11,883 nt of DNA from Pseudomonadota bacterium (GTDB lineage: Bacteria > Pseudomonadota > Gammaproteobacteria > Acidithiobacillales > Acidithiobacillaceae), in contig JAKAVW010000061.1 of the NCBI GenBank assembly GCA_021827445.1, positions 1 to 11,883 on the forward strand. Reading direction: 5' to 3'. Positions within the stretch are counted from its first letter, which is position 1. Every line of letters begins with the position of its first letter. A model generated the notes under the pieces. The model did no database searches and was not told the origin of the DNA. It saw only the letters and a list, made by a program, of their open reading frames with translations. The translations under genes were made by a program, and so were the position numbers. Positions 1-8,067 of the stretch are shown in pieces.

Positions 1-953
1 TCCACCCCCTGCTCCACCGTCAGGAAGGGTTTGGCATATCCCGCGCCACGCAACTTGCTCACTTCTGCCTGGGTAAAGCTCTGATATTTGCCATTCAGGG
101 CCTCGGGCATGCTGACGTAGCGAATAGTCTGCGCTTTCTGCAGTGCAGGCAGGTTTTGTGCCGGGCGGTCTGCGCGCCGTTCCAGGCTATTGATGACGGC
201 GACCGCCACCTCGTTGAAACTCTGCGCCTGCCCGGTGCCCACATTGTAGATTCCGCTGTGCGGGTGATCCAAGAAGTGCATATTGACGGCAACCACATCG
301 TCAATGTGGATAAAATCACGCCGTTGCTCGCCATCGGCATAGCCATCCGTACCCGCAAACAAGTGAACATGATTATCCAGCCGGTATTGTTTGAAAAAAT
401 GCAGCGCCACTGAGGCCATGCGATTTTTGTGGAACTCGCGTGGGCCGTAGACATTGAAATAACGAAACCCATGCACCGGGGCGCGCAAGTCTGCCCACAT
501 CCGTCGGAGATACTGGTCGAACTGAAATTTGCTGAATCCGTAGATGTTGAGCGGAGATTCCGCGGCACGCGCCTCGACGAAGGCGCCAGTCATACCATAG
601 ACGGAGGCGCTGGAGGCATAGAGAAAGGGGACATTGTGGCGCTGGCACCAATGTAGCAGCGTTTTGCTGAAGGCGAAGTTGTTTTCCATGACGTAACGGC
701 CATCAGTGGCCATGGTGTCGGAGCAGGCGCCTTCGTGAAAAATGGCATCGACACCCTTCAGGTGTCCATTCTCTATCAGGCGCAGAAAAGCCTCTGCCTC
801 CATGTAGTCGGTAATTTCCAGATCGGTGAGATTGAGAAACTTGTCGGCGCGGGTCAGGTGGTCCACGACGAGAATGTCCGTAATGCCCCGCTGATTGAGG
901 GCCTGCACGAGATTGGCGCCGATAAAACCGGCGCCGCCAGTGACGATGTACAT
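1..953 (-). CDS. hldD: ADP-L-glycero-D-manno-heptose 6-epimerase, C-terminal end cut by window edge
   Basis: HldD (RfaD) converts ADP-D-glycero-D-manno-heptose to its L-glycero epimer, the cytoplasmic step that supplies heptose for the lipopolysaccharide inner core. It is an NADP-dependent extended short-chain dehydrogenase. Visible: the N-terminal nucleotide-binding motif TGGAGFIGAN (residues 5-14), FHEGACS (72-78), the LYASSA strand carrying the catalytic serine (111-116), the catalytic pair Tyr138/Lys142 in YGFSK, then FRYFNVYGPRE, a MASVA motif, RDFIHIDDV and IYNVGTG. 317 codons are present without a stop; the last readable residues, PFLTVEQGV, match the segment about a dozen residues before the end of E. 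coli HldD (310 aa), so only a short tail is missing. The ATG at 951-953 is chosen because an AGGAGG Shine-Dalgarno (961-966) sits seven bases upstream. It diverges from the antiporter gene. In E. coli the homologue is heat-shock inducible, but I see no sigma-32 site here. Confidence 0.97.
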   Translation of the reverse strand, partial: MYIVTGGAGFIGANLVQALNQRGITDILVVDHLTRADKFLNLTDLEITDYMEAEAFLRLIENGHLKGVDAIFHEGACSDTMATDGRYVMENNFAFSKTLLHWCQRHNVPFLYASSASVYGMTGAFVEARAAESPLNIYGFSKFQFDQYLRRMWADLRAPVHGFRYFNVYGPREFHKNRMASVALHFFKQYRLDNHVHLFAGTDGYADGEQRRDFIHIDDVVAVNMHFLDHPHSGIYNVGTGQAQSFNEVAVAVINSLERRADRPAQNLPALQKAQTIRYVSMPEALNGKYQSFTQAEVSKLRGAGYAKPFLTVEQGV

Positions 954-960
954 GCGTGAT

Positions 961-984
961 CCTCCTTTTCCAGCTATGATAGCA
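961..984 (-). promoter_or_regulatory. Shine-Dalgarno and candidate extended -10 for hldD
   Basis: On the minus strand the bases TGCTATCAT (976-984) resemble an extended -10 element (TGnTATAAT with one mismatch). AGGAGG at 961-966 is a strong ribosome binding site seven bases before the hldD ATG. No convincing -35 hexamer lies at the usual distance, so the promoter part is weak while the ribosome binding site is solid. If the promoter is used, the leader would be only about 20 bases long. Confidence 0.4.
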
Positions 985-1101
985 GAAAGCAAACGTCTTC
1001 CTATAAGGCGCCGTCGCCCTGCTCCTTTATCCGGGCTCAGACCTATCTCCATTCCTGCTACAAAAAATAAAGGGCGCCCCAAAGAGGGTGCTGCCATATC
1101 C
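985..1101. other. Divergent intergenic region between hldD and the antiporter gene
   Basis: This stretch must hold the promoter of the plus-strand antiporter gene and possibly part of that of hldD. The best plus-strand candidate is TGCTACAAA at 1056-1064, an extended -10-like sequence with a poor -35 (CTCAGA, 1036-1041) 17 bases upstream. An 8-bp perfect palindrome GGGCGCCC lies at 1072-1079. None of these is strong enough to call with confidence, and I see no ORF or RNA gene in it. Confidence 0.3.
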
Positions 1102-1108
1102 GAGGAGG
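1102..1108 (+). promoter_or_regulatory. Shine-Dalgarno that decides the antiporter start
   Basis: GAGGAGG directly precedes an ATG at 1112. The open frame also contains a GTG at 1088, but that would put this ribosome binding site inside the coding region and would add eight residues (MLPYPRRN) unlike a Kef N-terminus. The spacing to the ATG is short (3 to 6 bases depending on alignment) but workable. Confidence 0.6.
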
Positions 1109-1111
1109 AAC

Positions 1112-3097
1112 ATGCAAGACCACGGTCTGTTGACGATCATCCTGCTCCTGGCTACCGGGGTGCTGCTGGTTGGTTTTCTGCGTTACCTGCGCCTGCCGGC
1201 GGTGTTTGCTTATCTTCTGACCGGCGTCATTCTCGGTCCACACGCCTTGGCCGTAGTGCCGGATCTTGCCAGTACCCGGCAACTCGCTGCTTTCGGTGTG
1301 GTTTTCCTGATGTTTAGCATCGGACTGGAATTCAGTCTGGCGCAGTTTCTGAGTATGCGTCGTCTGGTGTTCGGAATGGGGCTGGCCCAGGTGGTCCTGA
1401 CCAGTCTGGTCTTCGTCGGGATCGCTTTGTTCATCCCACTTTCCTGGAAGACCGGAGTGATTCTCGGCGGAATTCTGGCCATGTCGTCCACCGCCATGGT
1501 CGTGCGCGCACTGGCCGAAAAAATGGAAATGCAAACCCGGCATGGGCGTATTGCGGTGAGTGTGCTGCTTTTCCAGGATCTGGCCGTAGTGCCACTACTG
1601 ATTCTGATCCCTGCCCTCGCCGGTTCGACCACTAATCTGCCCCATGATTTGGCTATGGCCGGACTCAAGGCGGTGCTGGTGCTGTTGGTCTTGCTGGTGA
1701 TCGGGAGGCCGGTGATGCGGCCCTGGTTTCAGTTCGTGGCTAATCGTAAATCCACAGAGCTGTTTATGCTCAACGTATTACTGGTAACCCTGGGTCTGGC
1801 ATGGGTTACCGAACAGGCGGGATTGTCGCTGGCCCTGGGAGCCTTTGTGGCAGGAATGCTGATTTCTGAGACGGCTTACCGTTACCAGGTGGAAGCGGAT
1901 ATCGCGCCCTTCCGCGACATTTTGCTGGGGCTCTTTTTTGTTACTATCGGCATGCTTGTGGATTTGCCGGCGTGGTGGGCGAATCTGGGCTGGGTCCTGA
2001 TCGTGCTGGCCCTGATTCTGCTGCTAAAAGGCGCACTGGTCTGGGGACTCGCCCGTCTTTTCGGCTACGAGCCGGGCGTGGCATTGCGTTCAGCCATTGT
2101 GCTGGCGCAGGCGGGAGAGTTTGGCTTTGTGCTGCTGGCGTTAGCCAATCAGTACCAACTGTTGCCTGCCCGCGTGCTGCAACCGGTCCTGGGCGGAATG
2201 CTCCTGTCTATGATGCTGGCGCCCATCCTGGTGGAGCGCAATGGCTGGCTGGCGCGCCAATTGGTGGGCAGCTATCGCAGCCATCGCGATCAGCAACTGG
2301 CTGACATCCGCTCGGCGAATTTGCAGGCCCATGTCGTGCTCTGTGGCTATGGCCGGGTGGGACAAAGCGTGGGGCGGGTCTTGGAAGAAGAAGGTATTCC
2401 TTTTGTGGCCCTTGATCTGGACCCGGTACGCGTACGCCAGGCGCAGTCCGCGGGTGAATCCATCTTTTATGGTGATGCCAGTCGCCGCGATGTGTTGCAG
2501 GCAGCAGGGATTTTTTCAGCGCGAGCCGTAGTGATCACCTATGCAAACGTTACGTCGAGCCAGCGGGTTTTGTCCATTATCAAGGAATTGCGGCCCGATC
2601 TGCCGGTAGTCGTCCGCGCCCATGACGACAGTCAGTTGGAGAAGCTGGAGGCCGCCGGTGCCGATGAAGTGGTGCCGGAAGTGACCGAAGGCGCACTGAT
2701 GCTGGCCTCGCAGGCCCTGTTGCTGATTGGTTTTCCGATCAGTACGGTGCTACGCCGGGTACGACGCTTCCGGCAGGAGCGTTACCAGTTTTTTCGGGGG
2801 GCCTTCTGGGGAAGCTCGGAGCCGGGCGAAGATCAGGGTTCGGCGCGACTGGCGTCTATTGCCCTGGGCGAAACAGCTTTTGGTCTCCATCTCAGTCTGC
2901 GCGAACTGAACCTGACCAGTTTCGGGGTGGCAGTCGTGGCCGTGCGCCGCCATGGGATTCGCGGGCGCGAACCTTCTCCTGATACGGTACTCAAGCCAGG
3001 GGATGTGCTGGTGTTGTTCGGGACGCCCGCAGCACTCACCAAAGCCGAACTCTATGTGCTGGAAGGCAATATGGTACAGGAAGCAGCAACAGCGTGA
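1112..3097 (+). CDS. CPA2 / Kef-type monovalent cation:proton antiporter with RCK (TrkA-N and TrkA-C) domains
   Basis: Inner-membrane antiporter of the CPA2 family (KefB/KefC/YbaL relatives), expected to exchange K+ (or another monovalent cation) for H+. From the ATG at 1112 it has 661 residues. Residues about 5-385 form the hydrophobic exchanger domain with the family hallmarks FLMFSIGLEFSL, the AMSSTA segment, the QD pair at 155-156 in LLFQDLAVVPLL, and LALGAFVAGMLISE followed by an EADIAPF loop and LLGLFFVTIGM. Residues about 407-525 are a TrkA-N/RCK domain with the nucleotide-binding GYGRVG (412-417) and an acidic LDLDP at the end of the second strand. Residues about 580-650 look like a TrkA-C domain (GVAVVAVRR, LKPGDVLVLFG), which E. 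coli KefB and KefC lack. Nucleotide or redox ligand gating is therefore likely, but the ligand cannot be read from sequence. No KefF/KefG ancillary subunit is nearby, so I give no kefB/kefC symbol. acs follows 94 bp downstream on the same strand. Confidence 0.93.
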   Translation: MQDHGLLTIILLLATGVLLVGFLRYLRLPAVFAYLLTGVILGPHALAVVPDLASTRQLAAFGVVFLMFSIGLEFSLAQFLSMRRLVFGMGLAQVVLTSLVFVGIALFIPLSWKTGVILGGILAMSSTAMVVRALAEKMEMQTRHGRIAVSVLLFQDLAVVPLLILIPALAGSTTNLPHDLAMAGLKAVLVLLVLLVIGRPVMRPWFQFVANRKSTELFMLNVLLVTLGLAWVTEQAGLSLALGAFVAGMLISETAYRYQVEADIAPFRDILLGLFFVTIGMLVDLPAWWANLGWVLIVLALILLLKGALVWGLARLFGYEPGVALRSAIVLAQAGEFGFVLLALANQYQLLPARVLQPVLGGMLLSMMLAPILVERNGWLARQLVGSYRSHRDQQLADIRSANLQAHVVLCGYGRVGQSVGRVLEEEGIPFVALDLDPVRVRQAQSAGESIFYGDASRRDVLQAAGIFSARAVVITYANVTSSQRVLSIIKELRPDLPVVVRAHDDSQLEKLEAAGADEVVPEVTEGALMLASQALLLIGFPISTVLRRVRRFRQERYQFFRGAFWGSSEPGEDQGSARLASIALGETAFGLHLSLRELNLTSFGVAVVAVRRHGIRGREPSPDTVLKPGDVLVLFGTPAALTKAELYVLEGNMVQEAATA

Positions 3098-3101
3098 GAC
3101 A

Positions 3102-3126
3102 ACTGGCCACATTGAGTGGCAACAGT
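3102..3126 (+). other. Small stem-loop after the antiporter stop codon
   Basis: GCCAC (3106-3110) and GTGGC (3116-3120) pair around the loop ATTGA, and the flanking ACTG (3102-3105) can pair with CAGT (3123-3126) across a two-base bulge. No T-run follows, so it is at best a weak or Rho-assisted terminator, or a 3' stabilising hairpin. Confidence 0.35.
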
Positions 3127-3145
3127 GTTTGCGCAGTGCTATGTT
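3117..3145 (+). promoter_or_regulatory. Weak candidate promoter for acs
   Basis: TGCTATGTT at 3137-3145 resembles an extended -10 element (TGn followed by TATGTT). The hexamer 17 bases upstream (TGGCAA, 3117-3122) matches only half of the sigma-70 -35 consensus. It would give a leader of roughly 40 bases. Read-through from the antiporter gene, 94 bp upstream, is an equally good explanation for acs expression. Confidence 0.25.
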
Positions 3146-3191
3146 TAAGCGTTGTCTGTTCATCCGTATTGACGCCCTCGCCGAGTAATTC

Positions 3192-5159
<1,968 letters not shown>

Positions 5160-5226
5160 GCGCCTCTGCGTACCGCATATTGTGGCAGCGCCATCAAAAT
5201 GTCATCTTGCTCTGGCAGACTAAAGG

Positions 5227-5269
5227 GGTTCCGGCATGAAGGCTGGATCCTTTTTACTTTGCCGGAGTT
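5227..5269 (+). terminator. Stem-loop downstream of acs, possible weak terminator
   Basis: CCGGCA (5231-5236) pairs with TGCCGG (5260-5265). The stem extends outward by one T-A pair and three G-T wobbles that are allowed only in plus-strand RNA. Inside it, AAGG (5239-5242) pairs with CCTT (5249-5252), followed directly by further Ts. Downstream of the outer stem the sequence is loosely T-rich (TTGTGTCTTGTG) but not a clean T-run. It is the best candidate for the end of the acs transcript. Confidence 0.35.
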
Positions 5270-5315
5270 GTGTCTTGTGCATCCTAAGGTTTAGCCGGTT
5301 TGATACGCTTTATCG

Positions 5316-5340
5316 GTTATCTGGAGCGAAACCAGATGAC
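5316..5340 (+). other. Stem-loop in the acs-clpB convergent gap, plus-strand favoured
   Basis: GTTATCTGG (5316-5324) pairs with CCAGATGAC (5332-5340) around the loop AGCGAAA, giving nine pairs. One pair (T5318 with G5338) is a wobble possible only in plus-strand RNA. No T-run follows. It may belong to a structured acs 3' region. Confidence 0.45.
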
Positions 5341-5364
5341 GCAGAACCTGTCACGGTTCTACGC
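5339..5364 (-). other. Stem-loop downstream of clpB, minus-strand favoured
   Basis: Read on the minus strand, GCGTAGAACC pairs with GGTTCTGCGT around the loop GTGACA: ten pairs including two G-T wobbles that would be C-A mismatches on the plus strand. This suggests that it folds in the clpB transcript. There is no following T-run. Confidence 0.45.
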
Positions 5365-5382
5365 AGGGATCGCCGGTCGGAC

Positions 5383-5400
5383 CGCCGCTATTTCGCGGCG
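5383..5400. other. GC-rich hairpin just beyond the clpB stop codon
   Basis: CGCCGC (5383-5388) pairs with GCGGCG (5395-5400) around a six-base loop. On the minus strand it begins five bases after the clpB TGA. The stem is stable, but neither side carries a T-run, so it is more likely a 3'-end stabilising or Rho-assisted structure than a classical terminator. Confidence 0.45.
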
Positions 5401-5405
5401 TACAC

Positions 5406-8006
5406 TCAGTGCAGGCGCCGCCCGACAAAGATAAAGCTGTCTCCTTCAAGAAGTACTTCAATAATCTCACCGGGTCCGAAGTCGCCCCGCAGGAGTTTCT
5501 GGGCGAGGGGATTTTCGATTTCCCGCTGAATCACCCTTTTCAGGGGACGAGCGCCATAGACGGGGTCATAGCCGACCTCGGCCAGGCGATCCAGTGCGCC
5601 ATCACTGAGTACCAGATCCATATCCCGCTCGCGCAGACGTGCCCGCAGAAAGCCCATCTGAATCCCGGTAATCTCACGGATCTGCACTGCGGTGAGCGGA
5701 TGGAAGATGACCAGCTCATCAATGCGGTTGAGGAACTCCGGGCGGAAGTGATCCTGCACCACATCCATTACCGCCACACGCATACCGTCATAGTCCCCTT
5801 TGCGACTAAACTCCTGAATCCGGTCGGAACCGAGGTTGGAAGTCATGACGATGACGGTATTGCGGAAATCCACCGTGCGCCCCTGGCCATCGGTGAGCCG
5901 ACCATCATCCAGTACCTGCAGAAGGATGTTGAAGACTTCCGGATGGGCTTTTTCTACCTCATCCAGTAACACCACGGAATAAGGTTTACGCCGCACCGCC
6001 TCGGTCAGGTACCCGCCTTCTTCATAGCCCACATATCCGGGAGGCGCGCCAATAAGGCGCGCCACTGAATGCTTTTCCATAAATTCACTCATGTCGATAC
6101 GCACCAGATGATCTTCACTGTCAAAGAGAAACTCGGCCAGGGCTTTGGTAAGCTCCGTTTTTCCCACGCCGGTGGGACCCAGGAAAAGGAAAGAACCATT
6201 GGGGCGCCTGGGATCAGACAGCCCTGCCCGGGAGCGGCGGATGGCATTGGCCACAGCGGTGACGGCCTCGCTCTGGCCCACCACCCGCGCTTGCAAACGC
6301 TCTTCCATTTTCAGGAGTTTTTCCTTCTCGCCCTCCAGCATTTTAGAGACGGGAATGCCGGTCCACCGGGCGACCACTTCGGCGATTTCCTCTTCGCCGA
6401 CTTCCGTGCGCAGCAGGGTAGGTTTGGCACTTGAACCACCTGATTCTGCGCGAATTTCCGCATTGCGCAGTTGCGCCTCTAATGCCGGAATAGAACTGTA
6501 TTGCAGTTCCGCCATACGCTCTAAATCGTTGGCGCGACGCGCTGTATCCAGTTCCACGCGCTTGCGGTCCAGCTCTTTCTGAATCTGCGAGGTGCCTTCG
6601 ATGGCCAACTTTTCGCCTTTCCATACCTCTTCCAACTCCTGATATTTGCGATCCAATTCACTGATTTGACTTTGCAGAATACCCAGTCTCTTGCGGCTGG
6701 CTTCATCCTTCTCCTTCTCCAGCGCCACGCGCTCAATGTTCAACTGAATGATGCGGCGCTCCAGTTCATCCAGCTCCTGAGGTTTGGAATCGATTTCCAT
6801 CTTAATGCGGGAGGCGGCTTCGTCCATCAGATCTATAGCTTTGTCAGGCAGATTACGGTCAGTGATATAGCGGTGTGAAAGCTGTGCCGCGGCGACCAGC
6901 GCCGGATCGGTAATGCGTACCCCATGATGGGCTTCATAGCGTTCTTTCAGGCCACGCAAAATAGCGATGGTGTCTTCCACACTGGGCTCGTCCACCAGTA
7001 CCCGTTGGAAACGGCGCTCCAGAGCCGCATCTTTTTCGATATATTTGCGGTATTCATCCAAGGTGGTGGCGCCGATGCAATGCAATTCACCCCGCGCCAG
7101 CGCTGGCTTGAGCATGTTGCCCGCATCCATGGAGCCCTCGGCCTTTCCTGCCCCAACCAGCGTATGAATCTCATCAATGAAAAGAATGATTTTGCCTTCA
7201 CTCTTCTCCAAGTCATTGAGCAAGGACTTCAGGCGTTCCTCGAATTCGCCGCGGAACTTGGCACCCGCAATCAGTGCGCCCAAATCCAAACCCAGCAGGC
7301 GCTTATCACGCAAAGATTCCGGCACTTCGCCGTTAATCAAGCGCAGAGCCAGTCCTTCGACGATAGCCGTCTTGCCCACCCCCGGCTCGCCGATTAAGAC
7401 CGGATTATTTTTGCTGCGCCGCAGCAATACCTGAATGGTCCGGCGGATTTCGTCGTCACGGCCAATCACCGGGTCCAGCTTGCCTTGACTGGCCCGCTCG
7501 GTGTAGTCGATGGTATATTTCTCCAGCGCCTGACGTTGCTCTTCAGCATTGGCATCATTGATTTTTTCCCCGCCGTGCAGATCGTGGACGGCCTGTTCCA
7601 GATCCTTGGTGGTGGCACCCGCCTCTTTCAGGAGTCGCCCAGCCTCGCCCTTGTCGTCCATCAAGGCCAGCAGGAAGTGTTCGGTGGAGATGTACGTGTC
7701 GCCGCGCTTCTGGCCCATCTTGTCGGCCAGATTGAGCATGTTGGTGAGATCGCGGCCCACCTGCACCTCGCCCGGATGCCCTTGTACTTTCGGCATGGAC
7801 TCCAGCGCGCGGTTCAACTGATTGCGCAGGGCGTCGACCCGTACGCCGGCTTTTGACAGGAGCGGCCGGGCGATGCCGCCTTCCTGATCAAGAAAAGCAA
7901 TCAGCAGATGGACGGGTTCCATCTGCTGATGATCCTGGGCCAAGGCGAGACTCTGGGCATCCTGGAAAGCCTGTTGAAATTTGGTGGTCAGTTTATCGGT
8001 ACGCAT
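5406..8006 (-). CDS. clpB: ClpB, ATP-dependent disaggregase (Hsp100)
   Basis: Cytoplasmic hexameric AAA+ chaperone that, with DnaK, pulls polypeptides out of aggregates after heat or other stress. From the ATG at 8004-8006 it has 866 residues, close to E. coli ClpB (857). Order: Clp-N repeat domain (about 1-145), first ATPase domain with Walker A GEPGVGKT (206-213, Lys212) and Walker B LFIDE (Glu279), arginine fingers 331-332, the coiled-coil middle domain that distinguishes ClpB from ClpA/ClpC (about 400-525), second ATPase domain with Walker A GPTGVGKT (610-617) and Walker B LLDEVEKAH (Glu683), and the D2-small C-terminal domain containing GARPLKR. The first pore loop reads KFRGEFEER, with Phe251 where E. 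coli has Tyr; the second pore loop keeps GYVGYEEGG. An upstream in-frame ATG at 8030 is rejected because GGGAG (8014-8018) sits seven bases before MRTDKL, the expected N-terminus. A sigma-32-like promoter lies immediately upstream. Confidence 0.98.
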   Translation of the reverse strand: MRTDKLTTKFQQAFQDAQSLALAQDHQQMEPVHLLIAFLDQEGGIARPLLSKAGVRVDALRNQLNRALESMPKVQGHPGEVQVGRDLTNMLNLADKMGQKRGDTYISTEHFLLALMDDKGEAGRLLKEAGATTKDLEQAVHDLHGGEKINDANAEEQRQALEKYTIDYTERASQGKLDPVIGRDDEIRRTIQVLLRRSKNNPVLIGEPGVGKTAIVEGLALRLINGEVPESLRDKRLLGLDLGALIAGAKFRGEFEERLKSLLNDLEKSEGKIILFIDEIHTLVGAGKAEGSMDAGNMLKPALARGELHCIGATTLDEYRKYIEKDAALERRFQRVLVDEPSVEDTIAILRGLKERYEAHHGVRITDPALVAAAQLSHRYITDRNLPDKAIDLMDEAASRIKMEIDSKPQELDELERRIIQLNIERVALEKEKDEASRKRLGILQSQISELDRKYQELEEVWKGEKLAIEGTSQIQKELDRKRVELDTARRANDLERMAELQYSSIPALEAQLRNAEIRAESGGSSAKPTLLRTEVGEEEIAEVVARWTGIPVSKMLEGEKEKLLKMEERLQARVVGQSEAVTAVANAIRRSRAGLSDPRRPNGSFLFLGPTGVGKTELTKALAEFLFDSEDHLVRIDMSEFMEKHSVARLIGAPPGYVGYEEGGYLTEAVRRKPYSVVLLDEVEKAHPEVFNILLQVLDDGRLTDGQGRTVDFRNTVIVMTSNLGSDRIQEFSRKGDYDGMRVAVMDVVQDHFRPEFLNRIDELVIFHPLTAVQIREITGIQMGFLRARLRERDMDLVLSDGALDRLAEVGYDPVYGARPLKRVIQREIENPLAQKLLRGDFGPGEIIEVLLEGDSFIFVGRRLH

Positions 8007-8013
8007 GGAGTCA

Positions 8014-8018
8014 CTCCC
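8014..8018 (-). promoter_or_regulatory. Shine-Dalgarno deciding the clpB start
   Basis: GGGAG on the minus strand lies seven bases before the ATG at 8004-8006. It falls inside the eight-codon extension opened by the alternative ATG at 8030, which has no comparable site, so the shorter product beginning MRTDKL is preferred. Confidence 0.7.
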
Positions 8019-8038
8019 ATAGATTGGCATTGCTCAGG

Positions 8039-8067
8039 AAATGGGATCATCCGGCCTCTTTTTCAAG
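8039..8067 (-). promoter_or_regulatory. Heat-shock (sigma-32 / RpoH) promoter of clpB
   Basis: On the minus strand CTTGAAA (8061-8067), a 14-base spacer, then TCCCATTT (8039-8046). The RpoH consensus known from E. coli is CTTGAAA, about 13-15 bases, CCCCATnT; only the first base of the -10 differs. The -35 element lies within the last codons of the MFS gene, and the -10 begins immediately after its TGA stop. Transcription would start near 8031-8033, giving a clpB leader of about 25 bases that includes the Shine-Dalgarno. clpB is a classical RpoH regulon gene, so site and gene agree. Confidence 0.75.

Noticed and set aside
1088..1111. GTG at 1088 as the antiporter start
   Set aside because: It would bury the strong Shine-Dalgarno at 1102-1108 and add an atypical polar N-terminus; ATG at 1112 fits the family.
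1058..1668. Two minus-strand frames of about 150-160 codons opposite the antiporter gene
   Set aside because: Low-complexity Gln/His/Arg-rich translations antisense to conserved membrane-segment coding; no start signals.
5236..5529. 97-codon plus-strand frame in the acs-clpB gap with a weak AAAGGGG ahead of its ATG
   Set aside because: Its last 40 codons run antisense into clpB, it lies in the stem-loop zone, and the translation matches no family I know. A small peptide is not fully excluded, but support is poor.
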